From NCBI GenBank assembly GCA_964579725.1, contig CAZOHG010000089.1, positions 1 to 11,584 of the forward strand: 11,584 nt of DNA, in the 5' to 3' direction. Source of the stretch: CAZOHG01 sp964579725 (GTDB taxonomy: Bacteria; Zhuqueibacterota; JdFR-76; BMS3Abin05). Shown piece after piece: positions 1 through 7,391 of this stretch (its first letter is position 1; every line of letters starts with the position of its first letter). The translations under genes were made by a program, and so were the position numbers. Under the pieces are notes generated by a model, which saw only the letters and a list, made by a program, of their open reading frames with translations, had not been told where the DNA came from and did no database searches.

Positions 1-3000
1 ACAAAAAAACCTTGAAGGTTTTAATTTCAAACGGGCCGAAATCGATTTTTTGCTCTCCGTTCAACGGGATTTCTTCCCCTTCTGTCCATTCCATTAAATT
101 CGTCTCAACCACGCGCTTCACCCTCGGGGTACAAATTAGACGCCCCACCGTGTGGCCTCCGAGGGTTTCCACCACCCGCAGGACAACGGCTTTTTCTTTT
201 TCCGCTTTTTTCAGCACCTCCAGCGAAAGCCCTTCCCCCTCCACCCTGCAAGGCAATTGCACTCCCTTTTGCCGGAATCCGGGGAAAACAACCACACCGC
301 GGTTGAGACGTTCCGCCTCTGCCTGCACGTCCGAATGCACCAAATCGCCTGTGTGCGGCAAAAGGCTGTACGTAAATTCGTGGACATGTTGGTCGGCATC
401 CGGGTCGGGATTATTGGGCGACCGCAGCAAATTCAAATCCAGCACGTTGTCCACAACCTTGTAGCCGTATTTGCAGTCATTGAGCAGAGCCACGCCGTAA
501 TCCTTCTCGGAAAGATCGGCGTAGCGCTGGCCGGGGACTTCGAACCGGGCGCGATCCCAACTGGTGTTGCGGTGATTGCTGCGCCGCACAAAGCCGTACT
601 GAATGTCAAACGTTGCCTCCGTGGTTTGAACGGCCACAGGGAACGCCACGCGAAGCATCCGGTGCTTTTCCCGCCAATCAACCTGCGTGCGAAAATCCAG
701 TCGCTTGCTGTTTTGGCCAAGCAAAACCCACTGCTGTACGGAAGAATGCCCGATCTTCATTTCGAAATAAAGCCCCTGGCGCACCGGCCCGTCCGTCCAG
801 CGCCTGACCGTCACGTCGCGGGGATTTTCCAGCGCACTGGTCTCGTAGAAAATTTCTATTTCCCACGCGTCAAAATCGTTGGGGTGATCGTCGTAGAGCG
901 TCAACACATTGCCCGGTTGTTCGGGAATGAGAATCTCCCGCGCCGCTTCTTTGTCCCAGCCCCGCACCAATTTTCCGTCTTTTGAAAACTCGTACCGCAC
1001 GCGATCGTTTTCCAAAATCAACGCATTACCCGGCGGGACAAAAGAAGTGTTCTTGCCGGCGCGTGTCAGCGTCACAAAGCTCTGCGGAGGAACGGACACC
1101 AGCGCCACGGCGCCGTCCGGGTCTTTTTGAACAGGCACCTCTTCGCCGGACGGCCCCTGAGCACCTTCCCAATTAGTCGGCAGATGAACCACTCCCTCAA
1201 AAGGCACGGACAGGCTGTTGAACAGCACCAAAGCATTTTCGTCCGTTTCAAACAAACGTTCGGCTGCCTGCCGCTTCAAATTCTCACCCGTTTCCAGCAT
1301 TTTTTCGTATTCTCGGTGAACCGTTTCGTACACCTGGTGAATGCTGGAACCGGGAATAATATCGTGAAATTGATTTAAGAGCAGATTTTTCCACAGCGTT
1401 TCCAGGGTATTTTTCGGATACTCGTCCAGCGGCAAGAGACTCCACAAAAACTCCACTTCCCGAAGGATTTGTTCCAATTTTCGGTTCATTTTTTTGACCA
1501 GTGCGTGGGTGGTCAAGGTCCCGCGGTGGGCTTCCAAATACAATTCACCGGCCCAAACGGGCAATTCCTTCTCGTGCTTTTGCAGACGTTCAAAAAAATC
1601 GGCGGCTTTGCCGAAGCGAATTTTCGGGGCTCCTTCCAGATCCGCCATTCGGAGACCGAACTCCAGATTTTCTTCTTTCGGGCCGCCGCCACCGTCACCC
1701 ACGCCGAAAAGCGACATGAATTCGTCCAAAAAATCCCGTTCCTTAAAATTGTCCCGTCCAAAAACAATGTACTCCGGCGTGAGCTGGCTGTTGTAATTGT
1801 TTTCAGGGGGAAAATGAGCCAGCACCTCCGTGCCGTCAATGCCGCGCCAGAGAAACGTATGGTAGGGGAAATCATTGACCTGATTCCAGGACATTTTTTG
1901 GGTTAAGAAAAAATCAATACCGCTTTTTTTAAGAATTTGGGGAATCGCCGCCGAGTAGCCGAACACGTCGGGCAGCCAAAGATTTTTCACGTCCACCCCG
2001 AATTCGTCTTTGAAAAAATTCTTGCCGTACAAAATTTGCCTTACCAACGACTCCCCGTTGGGAATATTGCAATCCGCCTCCACCCACATGCCGCCCAGGG
2101 GCTCCCAGCGACCGGCCTTAATCAGCGCCTTGATTTTTTGGAAAAGCTGCGGGTAGTGTTCTTTGACGTAGGCGTACTGCTGGGGCTGAGACGCGCCGAA
2201 CACGTAATCGGGGTACGTTTGAATGAGCCGCACCTGCGAGGAGAACGTGCGGGCGCATTTGCGAATGGTTTCGCGAACCGGCCAGAGCCAGGCGGTGTCG
2301 ATGTGAGCGTGCCCAATGGCCAGCGCTGACAAATCCGACGGCGCCGCCGGTTTTCCCATTTCTTTTTGGAGGATTTTGCGGCTCCTGGCAGCATTTTGGG
2401 GATCGTCACCGAAGGCGTCGATGGCCTCGTTGGCACAGCGAATGAGCCGCAGACGCCGAACGCCTTTCTCAGGAAGCTTTTTAACCAAGCCGAGCAGCAC
2501 CCGTAAATCCAGCCACAAATGCCACAACTCCTTTTGAAACACGCACAGGCGCATGTGTTTGACGGTACTTTCAAAATGGCCGAAGCGTTTCGGGTCCCCG
2601 GGGGCGGGATCAGGGTCCAAAAACACGCCGAACAGGCTGTTGGAAGCGGTTTCCACCCACAGTTCCACGTCCTCGCCGCCTTCGGCCGGATCAAACAAAC
2701 GCACCACATCCCGACTGAATTCTTCGTCGAAAACGGAACCGCTGGTAATGCCCTGAAGAAGCGACCCGTCCGGCAGAACCACCAGGCCTTCTCCGGTGAA
2801 ATCCAGGTGAGCGACCACCGTTTTTCCTGCCCAGGATTTTGGCACCTGCGCCTTTAAATGAAACCAGGCGCTTTCCCAGGCCTGCCCCCAGACGTCGCCT
2901 TCCCGAATCGATTTAAACTTCCCCTTTGCCCTTTCGGCCACGGGGACGGGGTCTTTTGACCAGGCATATTCCGCTTCGAACGGAATCGAGTCGCCCAAAA

Positions 3001-3070
3001 TTTGTTTGGCAATCCGCTTGTGAAACCGATCGATCCGTTTAACAAAAATTTCTTCCTCTTTTTTCAGCAT
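1..3070 (-). CDS. GH38 alpha-mannosidase, cytosolic MAN2C1/Ams1-like (3' end cut by window edge)
   Basis: The frame opens with ATG at 3070 (MLKKEEEIFVKRIDRF) and stays open for 1023 codons to the left edge. It ends in DFGPFEIKTFKVFL, the usual close of GH38 proteins, so only a few residues are missing. Domains: an N-terminal Ams1/MAN2C1-type region (WESAWFHL near 65-72, DFTGEGLVVLPDGSLLQGIT near 88-107), then the catalytic domain with GHAHIDTAWLWP (H256 and D258 as metal ligands), WLPDVFGYS (D368, the expected nucleophile) and NQFHDIIPGSSI (H569, a further metal ligand), then C-terminal beta domains. All three motifs were checked to be in one frame. No signal peptide is visible, so the enzyme should be cytosolic and trim alpha-mannose from imported mannosides. 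AAGGTG lies 5 nt before the ATG and serves as ribosome binding site. It lies 329 bp after manA on the same strand, which fits a mannose pathway. Family assignment is firm; the exact linkage cleaved is not known. Confidence 0.95.
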   Translation of the reverse strand, partial: MLKKEEEIFVKRIDRFHKRIAKQILGDSIPFEAEYAWSKDPVPVAERAKGKFKSIREGDVWGQAWESAWFHLKAQVPKSWAGKTVVAHLDFTGEGLVVLPDGSLLQGITSGSVFDEEFSRDVVRLFDPAEGGEDVELWVETASNSLFGVFLDPDPAPGDPKRFGHFESTVKHMRLCVFQKELWHLWLDLRVLLGLVKKLPEKGVRRLRLIRCANEAIDAFGDDPQNAARSRKILQKEMGKPAAPSDLSALAIGHAHIDTAWLWPVRETIRKCARTFSSQVRLIQTYPDYVFGASQPQQYAYVKEHYPQLFQKIKALIKAGRWEPLGGMWVEADCNIPNGESLVRQILYGKNFFKDEFGVDVKNLWLPDVFGYSAAIPQILKKSGIDFFLTQKMSWNQVNDFPYHTFLWRGIDGTEVLAHFPPENNYNSQLTPEYIVFGRDNFKERDFLDEFMSLFGVGDGGGGPKEENLEFGLRMADLEGAPKIRFGKAADFFERLQKHEKELPVWAGELYLEAHRGTLTTHALVKKMNRKLEQILREVEFLWSLLPLDEYPKNTLETLWKNLLLNQFHDIIPGSSIHQVYETVHREYEKMLETGENLKRQAAERLFETDENALVLFNSLSVPFEGVVHLPTNWEGAQGPSGEEVPVQKDPDGAVALVSVPPQSFVTLTRAGKNTSFVPPGNALILENDRVRYEFSKDGKLVRGWDKEAAREILIPEQPGNVLTLYDDHPNDFDAWEIEIFYETSALENPRDVTVRRWTDGPVRQGLYFEMKIGHSSVQQWVLLGQNSKRLDFRTQVDWREKHRMLRVAFPVAVQTTEATFDIQYGFVRRSNHRNTSWDRARFEVPGQRYADLSEKDYGVALLNDCKYGYKVVDNVLDLNLLRSPNNPDPDADQHVHEFTYSLLPHTGDLVHSDVQAEAERLNRGVVVFPGFRQKGVQLPCRVEGEGLSLEVLKKAEKEKAVVLRVVETLGGHTVGRLICTPRVKRVVETNLMEWTEGEEIPLNGEQKIDFGPFEIKTFKVFL

Positions 3071-3399
3071 GTCCACACCTTTTTCTCCATCCAAATTCAA
3101 TGTCAAAAATTGTTCCCTGTTTTTCGCGCTTTTTTAATTTTCTACGAGCTTTGACTCTTTGTGTTACGCCTACTTTGCGCTCCATCTCTTCTGCATTCAC
3201 CCGCGAATTCCTCTGGTAGCGCCTGGCCGCCAAAGCACCCATTTATGGGTAGGCGGGACTCGTTGTTAGCTCGCCGCCCTTTGCCCACCAGAGAACTGGA
3301 GGGGTTGACTTCGTCCCGTGTTCTTCGAACACAGGGAAAAACGTCCAAAATCGGAAATCGGCGTTTCTCGTTCGTAAATCGAAAAGACCGGGAAAAAAC
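3071..3399. other. Gene-free spacer with hairpins, possible dispersed repeat
   Basis: No convincing gene is seen in this 329-bp gap between manA and the GH38 gene. It holds several inverted repeats: ACCCAT-TT-ATGGGT at 3237-3250, bracketed by CCGCC at 3227-3231 and GGCGG at 3252-3256, and GTGTTC-TTC-GAACAC at 3318-3332, flanked by TCCC and GGGA. Toward the GH38 start there are three CTTTG units (3149, 3157 and 3173; CAAAG on the minus strand) at spacings of 8 and 16 nt. The short frames here give low-complexity arginine- and lysine-rich peptides and are not genes. The layout looks like an intergenic repeat element, but copies elsewhere in the genome cannot be seen from here. Confidence 0.45.
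3314..3337. repeat. Hairpin, 10-bp stem with one bulge
   Basis: TCCC plus GTGTTC, a TTC loop, GAACAC, a bulged A, then GGGA. It lies about 63 nt past the manA stop on the minus strand. No T-run follows it in that direction, so it is not a standard intrinsic terminator; it could protect the 3' end of an mRNA or belong to the surrounding repeat. Confidence 0.5.
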
Positions 3400-4635
3400 C
3401 TATTTTTGGAGCCCGGCGGGAACATTCACCACAAAAACCAAACTTTTCCGGTGCGCCAAAAGGTGACACGCGCCTAAATCCGCCGGTAACAGAAAACTGC
3501 TCCCTCTCGAGAGCGCCAAACTCTTTCCCTTTTTCCAGTCCACCGCCAATTCACCCTCAATCACCAACAAAACGCGAATGCTGTCCTCCGCAGGCAAGAC
3601 TTTTCTTTTCCCAGCTCCAAGATTTAAGCGGGTGACGCGAAATTCGGCGACCGGAGCAGCGTACACCACTTCTTCTGCCTCTCGCTTCGGCTGCCAAAAA
3701 GGAAGCGGAGCGGGAAGCGGTGCTAAAATGTCCGCCATTGCCTTTAAATCCTTGAATTTCGGCGTGAGTCCGGCGCGCACCACATTGTCCGAGTTCGCCA
3801 TGCATTCAATAATATTCCCCTGAAGGTAGGCGTGCGGCACGCCGGCGGGAATGAAAAAGGCCTCCCCCGGACGCAATTCCACAAAATTCAGGACAAAAAG
3901 GGAAAGAAGTCCCACGTCGTCCCCGTACTTTCGGCGAAGCGAAGGGTACACCTCCTCCTGAAAATTGTGCGGTTTTCCTTGACGCGCCAAACGGGCGTCC
4001 AGTTTTCCGAGTGTTTGTTTCAAAGCCTCCGGTTGTTTTTCCCCCTTCAGGGTCAGTGTGACGTAGATTTGCCGAATCCACCGCTGTTTGTCTGCCGGCC
4101 CGCCGGAAGCGGGCGATTGTTTTGCCAACTCCCCGATAAAATCAGCCATTTCCGGGTAGCGCTGTAAAATGTCTCTCAAAGAAGCAAAATCCCGAAAACC
4201 TGCCAAGGCCTTAAAGTCGCTCAGTGCAATTGCAATTTCCGGCTTGTGATTGGCATCCGGGTAGTGCTTGGGATCGCGGGCGTGCAGTCTGACGGCCTGT
4301 TCCTTGTTGGGGTGAACCTGAATGGAAAGGGCTTCGGCAGCAGAAAGGACCTTGAGCAAAAACGGCAATTTGGAATCGAACGCTTGCCACACGCGTTTGC
4401 CTAAAATCGATTCCGGGGCTCTGGAAAGAATTTGAGTCAGGGGGATTTTTTTGTCTCCGAGCCGAACGAACGACGGGGCCGCCGGATGTGTGCCGATCCA
4501 GAGCTCGGCGTACGGGATGTCAGGTTTCGCCGGAATGCCCAACAAACGCGGGATGAAAGCGTTCTCCCCGCGCTCACCCCAATTGTAGTGCTGAATTTGA
4601 TTTTCCACGAAAAGGGGTTGGAGTAGGTCGTCCAT
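3400..4635 (-). CDS. manA: Mannose-6-phosphate isomerase, type I
   Basis: This 411-residue protein is a type I phosphomannose isomerase, a cytosolic zinc enzyme that interconverts mannose-6-phosphate and fructose-6-phosphate. Visible motifs in order: HYNWG (16-20), YAELWIGTHPAAPS (42-55), LPFLLKVLSAAEALSIQVHPN (90-110) with zinc ligands Q106 and H108, NHKPEIAIAL with E133, and FIPAGVPHAYLQGNIIECMA (261-280) with H268. The signature SDNVVRAGLTPK follows, with the catalytic arginine at R287, then a C-terminal cupin-like domain. E. coli ManA is about 390 residues, so this is full length. All zinc ligands are present. No strong ribosome binding site is seen before the ATG: AAGGA is about 13 nt away and TTGGAA is closer but weaker. 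It sits between a GH97 glucosidase and a GH38 mannosidase on the same strand. That context favours mannose breakdown, though the same enzyme can also supply mannose-6-phosphate for polysaccharide synthesis. Confidence 0.97.
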   Translation of the reverse strand: MDDLLQPLFVENQIQHYNWGERGENAFIPRLLGIPAKPDIPYAELWIGTHPAAPSFVRLGDKKIPLTQILSRAPESILGKRVWQAFDSKLPFLLKVLSAAEALSIQVHPNKEQAVRLHARDPKHYPDANHKPEIAIALSDFKALAGFRDFASLRDILQRYPEMADFIGELAKQSPASGGPADKQRWIRQIYVTLTLKGEKQPEALKQTLGKLDARLARQGKPHNFQEEVYPSLRRKYGDDVGLLSLFVLNFVELRPGEAFFIPAGVPHAYLQGNIIECMANSDNVVRAGLTPKFKDLKAMADILAPLPAPLPFWQPKREAEEVVYAAPVAEFRVTRLNLGAGKRKVLPAEDSIRVLLVIEGELAVDWKKGKSLALSRGSSFLLPADLGACHLLAHRKSLVFVVNVPAGLQK

Positions 4636-4792
4636 TCAAAAATTCCAATCCTTAAAATTTGTTCAAAAGTAAGTTCCCCCGAAAATGATTTTTAACGGAT
4701 TTCACATACAAAGCGTTTGCTCTGAATCGAGTGCACACGTTTGGTGTCCAAAGCTTCCCGATCCACCTGCCCCGAAAATTTAACTGGTACCG

Positions 4793-4837
4793 CTGACCCA
4801 CAATTGGGCCTTTCATTTTGGGGTACTACCCGGTCAG
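4793..4837. repeat. Nested inverted repeat between GH97 and manA genes
   Basis: CTGACC (4793-4798) pairs with GGTCAG (4832-4837) and encloses GGGT-ACT-ACCC (4821-4831) and a weak CCC...GGG pair. On the minus strand this structure begins 25 nt after the GH97 stop. No T-run follows, so it is not a clear terminator. It could be an mRNA-stabilising or processing structure separating a periplasmic gene from a cytosolic one. The rest of the 226-bp gap shows no gene. Confidence 0.35.
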
Positions 4838-4861
4838 GAAAATCAACCTTTGGTGCGCCGG

Positions 4862-6955
4862 TTATTTTCGCCGAATCTTCAATTTGCGGTAAATCTCCAT
4901 TTTCGTTTCGGATTCCTTATTGAAATCCGCCACACTTTTTCCGACGGCCGTGCCGCTTTCGGAAACCGCTTCAAAGTCAATCGCCGTTCCGCCTCCGGGG
5001 GCAAGCGCCAGTGAAAGTGTGTTCTCCCGGCGGACGGGCACAGCCTCGATTTCCACGGCTGTGGGGTTGGTCACCCAATCGGCGCGTTTGGCGTCACAAT
5101 AAATGTGGGCCACGTAGGATTGGTTCTTCGCCAGAAAATCAAGGGGAATCGTGAGCAATCGGGGATGCTCGTCGGTAATGCTTCCCAAAAACCAATTGGG
5201 CCCGTTGCGCCGAACAATTGTGACGTAATCTCCGATTCGGCTGTCCAAAACCCGCGTCTCGTTCCAGTTGGTCGGAACCGCTTCAATAAATCGAAAGGCG
5301 GGTTGATTTTCGTAATTTTCCACCAAATCCGCCGCCATTTGCAGGGGGCTGTACAGGACAACGTACAGGGCAAGCTGTTTGGCCAGGGTGGTGTGCACGC
5401 GGTGTTTACGCGTGGGGTCGAAAAGAATATTGAAAATCCCGGGGGTGTAATCCACCGGCCCGGCCAGCACACGGGTGAACGGAAGAATGGTCGTGTGCTC
5501 GGGCGGATTCCCGTCGCTCCAGGCGTTGTATTCCATGCCGCGCACCCCCTCGCGCGCAATAAAATTCGGGTAGGTTCGGCGAATGCCCGTGGGTTTGATC
5601 GGTTCGTGGGCGTCAATCATCAGGTGGTACCGGGCGGCCGTTTGAATCACTTTCCGGTAATGGCGCACCATCCACTGCCCGTGGTGGTGCTGGCCGCGGG
5701 GAATAATACCACCCGCGTAGCCCGTTTTGACGGCTGGGACCCCCAATTTTCGATACAGGGCAAAAGCGGCATCCATCTGACGCTCGTAATCCGGCACATT
5801 TCCCGCCGTTTCATGGTGTCCGATGAGCTGCACGCCTTTCTTCTTTCCGTACCGCACCACCTCTTTTAAATTGAAATCAGGGTAGCTTTCCGTAAAACTA
5901 AAATGCGGATTTTTGGCTCCCCAGGTTTCCCACCCTTTGTTCCAGCCTTCCACCAAAAGCGCCGGAATGCGATGCCGACTGGCAAAATCGATATAGGTTT
6001 TGGCGTGCGCGGTCGTGGCTCCGTGCTTCGGGCCCGCCGTCCAGGTCCATTTCCGGATGTGCATCGCCCACCAGATGCCCACGTATTTCATCGGGTGAAT
6101 CCAGGAAACATCTTTCAGCGCACAGGGGTCGTTCAAATTTACAATGAGATGCGATTCAATGAGTCCCCCGGGACGAGTGGCTATTTGAATGGTTCGCCAG
6201 GGTGTTTGAAGCGGGGTGCGTCCCTTGACTTTCACGCCGTCCGGCCAGGGAACCAGATCACATTCAAAATGGGTGCCCTGTGTGCGCTTCAGCGTCATTC
6301 CGGCGTAATCGGTGAGATTCGCTTCGTGCACACTCAGGTAAATTCCGTCCGGCGTTTTCAGTGTCACCGGCGTATTAACGGCTTTTATTTGGGTGAGCGG
6401 GGTTTTGCGGTACAATTTTTCGTAACTGTCGTAATTGGCCGGAATCCACCAGGCGGTGTCGTTTCGGGCAAAATTGAATTGGGTTAATTCATCCGTGATT
6501 TGCACATCTTTCAGATGAGGCTGTTTGGGTAAACGGCAGCGAAATCCGACGCCGTCGTCAAAAACACGAAAAAACAGCGTCATTTGTCGTTTTGGGGCTG
6601 TTTTTTCCCGGAGAGAGACCACTAACTCATGGTAGTGGTTTCGGATAGAATCGGTCTGCCCCCAGACGGGCTGCCAGGTCCTGTCGAAGGTGCGGGTGTG
6701 CCAATCGGTCATTTGGAAATTCCCTTCGAGCGGCGGGAGATTTTTGAACCGGAATCCCAGGCGCGAGGGGACAAGCAGTAGCTTTTTGCCGAGAGCCACT
6801 TTGTAAAACGGAGCACCCTGTTTCAAGAAAAACGTCAGGATGATTTTGCCGTTCGGCGAGACAACCTGTTTTTGAACAGTCTGACTTCCGCAAGAAAAAC
6901 TAAACATTCCAAGGAAAACAAAAACAACGACCCATTTGATCCGATTGGTTTGCAT
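4862..6955 (-). CDS. GH97 alpha-glucosidase, inverting SusB-like lipoprotein
   Basis: This 697-residue glycoside hydrolase of family 97 resembles Bacteroides SusB (738 residues). It starts with a lipoprotein-type signal (hydrophobic 8-20, FSFSC with C22 as lipidated cysteine), so it should sit in the periplasm or outer membrane. An N-terminal beta-sandwich (about 30-285) precedes a TIM barrel (from KYVGIWWAM, 290-298) and a C-terminal beta domain. From the SusB literature, the key residues are E439, E508, E526 and E532. Here E382 (HHETAG), E451 (DAHEP), E469 (AREG) and E475 (GMEYNAW) have exactly the same spacing (69, 18 and 6), so all four are kept. E179 (SYEKLY) is the likely remaining calcium ligand. 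VKTGYA at 409-414 replaces the VKVDFM-like nucleophile motif of the retaining subgroup, which points to an inverting mechanism. The likely substrates are alpha-glucosides such as maltooligosaccharides. The protein ends with an unusual basic tail of about 35 residues. The ribosome binding site is weak (AGAG in an A-rich leader). Confidence 0.95.
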   Translation of the reverse strand: MQTNRIKWVVVFVFLGMFSFSCGSQTVQKQVVSPNGKIILTFFLKQGAPFYKVALGKKLLLVPSRLGFRFKNLPPLEGNFQMTDWHTRTFDRTWQPVWGQTDSIRNHYHELVVSLREKTAPKRQMTLFFRVFDDGVGFRCRLPKQPHLKDVQITDELTQFNFARNDTAWWIPANYDSYEKLYRKTPLTQIKAVNTPVTLKTPDGIYLSVHEANLTDYAGMTLKRTQGTHFECDLVPWPDGVKVKGRTPLQTPWRTIQIATRPGGLIESHLIVNLNDPCALKDVSWIHPMKYVGIWWAMHIRKWTWTAGPKHGATTAHAKTYIDFASRHRIPALLVEGWNKGWETWGAKNPHFSFTESYPDFNLKEVVRYGKKKGVQLIGHHETAGNVPDYERQMDAAFALYRKLGVPAVKTGYAGGIIPRGQHHHGQWMVRHYRKVIQTAARYHLMIDAHEPIKPTGIRRTYPNFIAREGVRGMEYNAWSDGNPPEHTTILPFTRVLAGPVDYTPGIFNILFDPTRKHRVHTTLAKQLALYVVLYSPLQMAADLVENYENQPAFRFIEAVPTNWNETRVLDSRIGDYVTIVRRNGPNWFLGSITDEHPRLLTIPLDFLAKNQSYVAHIYCDAKRADWVTNPTAVEIEAVPVRRENTLSLALAPGGGTAIDFEAVSESGTAVGKSVADFNKESETKMEIYRKLKIRRK

Positions 6956-7012
6956 GATTTTTTTCTCTTTTTTTTAAGGAAATTGGCCTTTTCGATTTTT
7001 TGAACTTGATTA

Positions 7013-7041
7013 AATATCCGAATTTTTTTTACAAAAGTCAA
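7013..7041 (-). promoter_or_regulatory. Candidate sigma-70-type promoter for the GH97 gene
   Basis: On the minus strand TTGACT (7036-7041) is followed after 17 nt by GATATT (7013-7018), a fair match to -35 and -10 elements. The spacer includes an A8 tract. The -10 lies 57 nt before the GH97 ATG. This lineage's promoter consensus is not known from the window, so it is only a candidate. Confidence 0.3.
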
Positions 7042-7391
7042 TTTGAAAAATGACGAGGAGAGATTTTTTAAGAAAAAGGGAAAAGGTACTTTGAAGCGGG
7101 GGCATTTTAGCCGATTCATGACAAAACTCAGGATGATGAGAAAAACAACCGACGTTCCTCGGCTCAGAATGCCAAGCTAAATGCGAAGGATGTCAATGAA
7201 ACAAAATGCGGCAAAAAAGCGGCTCGAAAAGCACATGAAAGGAAGTAGCCGCGAATGATTTTGCGGGCGATTCACGAATCGCCTGCCCTGCTCCACCGAA
7301 CTGCAACAGGTTTCGCCGGACAATAAAATCCAGTGGCAGATTCAATGTATATTAATGAAATCATGTTATAGCTTTTGTGGGATTTTAGTAA
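7042..7391. other. Gene-free spacer upstream of GH97 gene, rich in short repeats
   Basis: No gene is seen. On the plus strand the sequence carries two copies of CTCAGRATG (7127-7135 and 7163-7171) and a strong palindrome at 7263-7286. This kind of mosaic resembles dispersed intergenic repeats of environmental bacteria, recalled from general experience rather than a search. The only plus-strand ATG frame noted here, from 7118, ends after 20 codons and is not gene-like. Confidence 0.4.
7263..7286. repeat. Near-perfect palindrome, 11-bp stem
   Basis: GGCGATTC (7266-7273), loop AC, GAATCGCC (7276-7283) is a perfect 8-bp inverted repeat. Outer pairs G7263-C7286, C7264-G7285 and a G-T pair extend it to 11. 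It lies about 105 nt past the methyltransferase stop on the minus strand without a following T-run, so a repetitive extragenic palindrome is likelier than a terminator. Confidence 0.65.

Noticed and set aside
152..985. A 277-codon plus-strand open frame
   Set aside because: It is exactly antisense to the GH38 gene, its peptide has no recognisable motif, and the minus frame carries all the family signatures. Long antisense frames are common opposite GC-rich genes.
2122..2709. A 195-codon minus-strand frame
   Set aside because: It overlaps the GH38 frame one register off; the verified GHAHIDTAWLWP motif lies in the other frame.
3039..3242. Small minus-strand frame giving a Lys/Arg-rich peptide before the GH38 gene
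   Set aside because: Low-complexity basic peptide over the hairpin-rich spacer, overlapping the GH38 start; repeat DNA read as protein is more likely.
3142..3348. CRISPR-like or tandem repeat array in the manA-GH38 spacer
   Set aside because: The CAAAG units are too short and irregular, and there are no repeat-spacer units of regular length.
5105..5869. A 254-codon plus-strand open frame
   Set aside because: Antisense shadow of the GH97 catalytic domain, where the minus frame has every catalytic residue.
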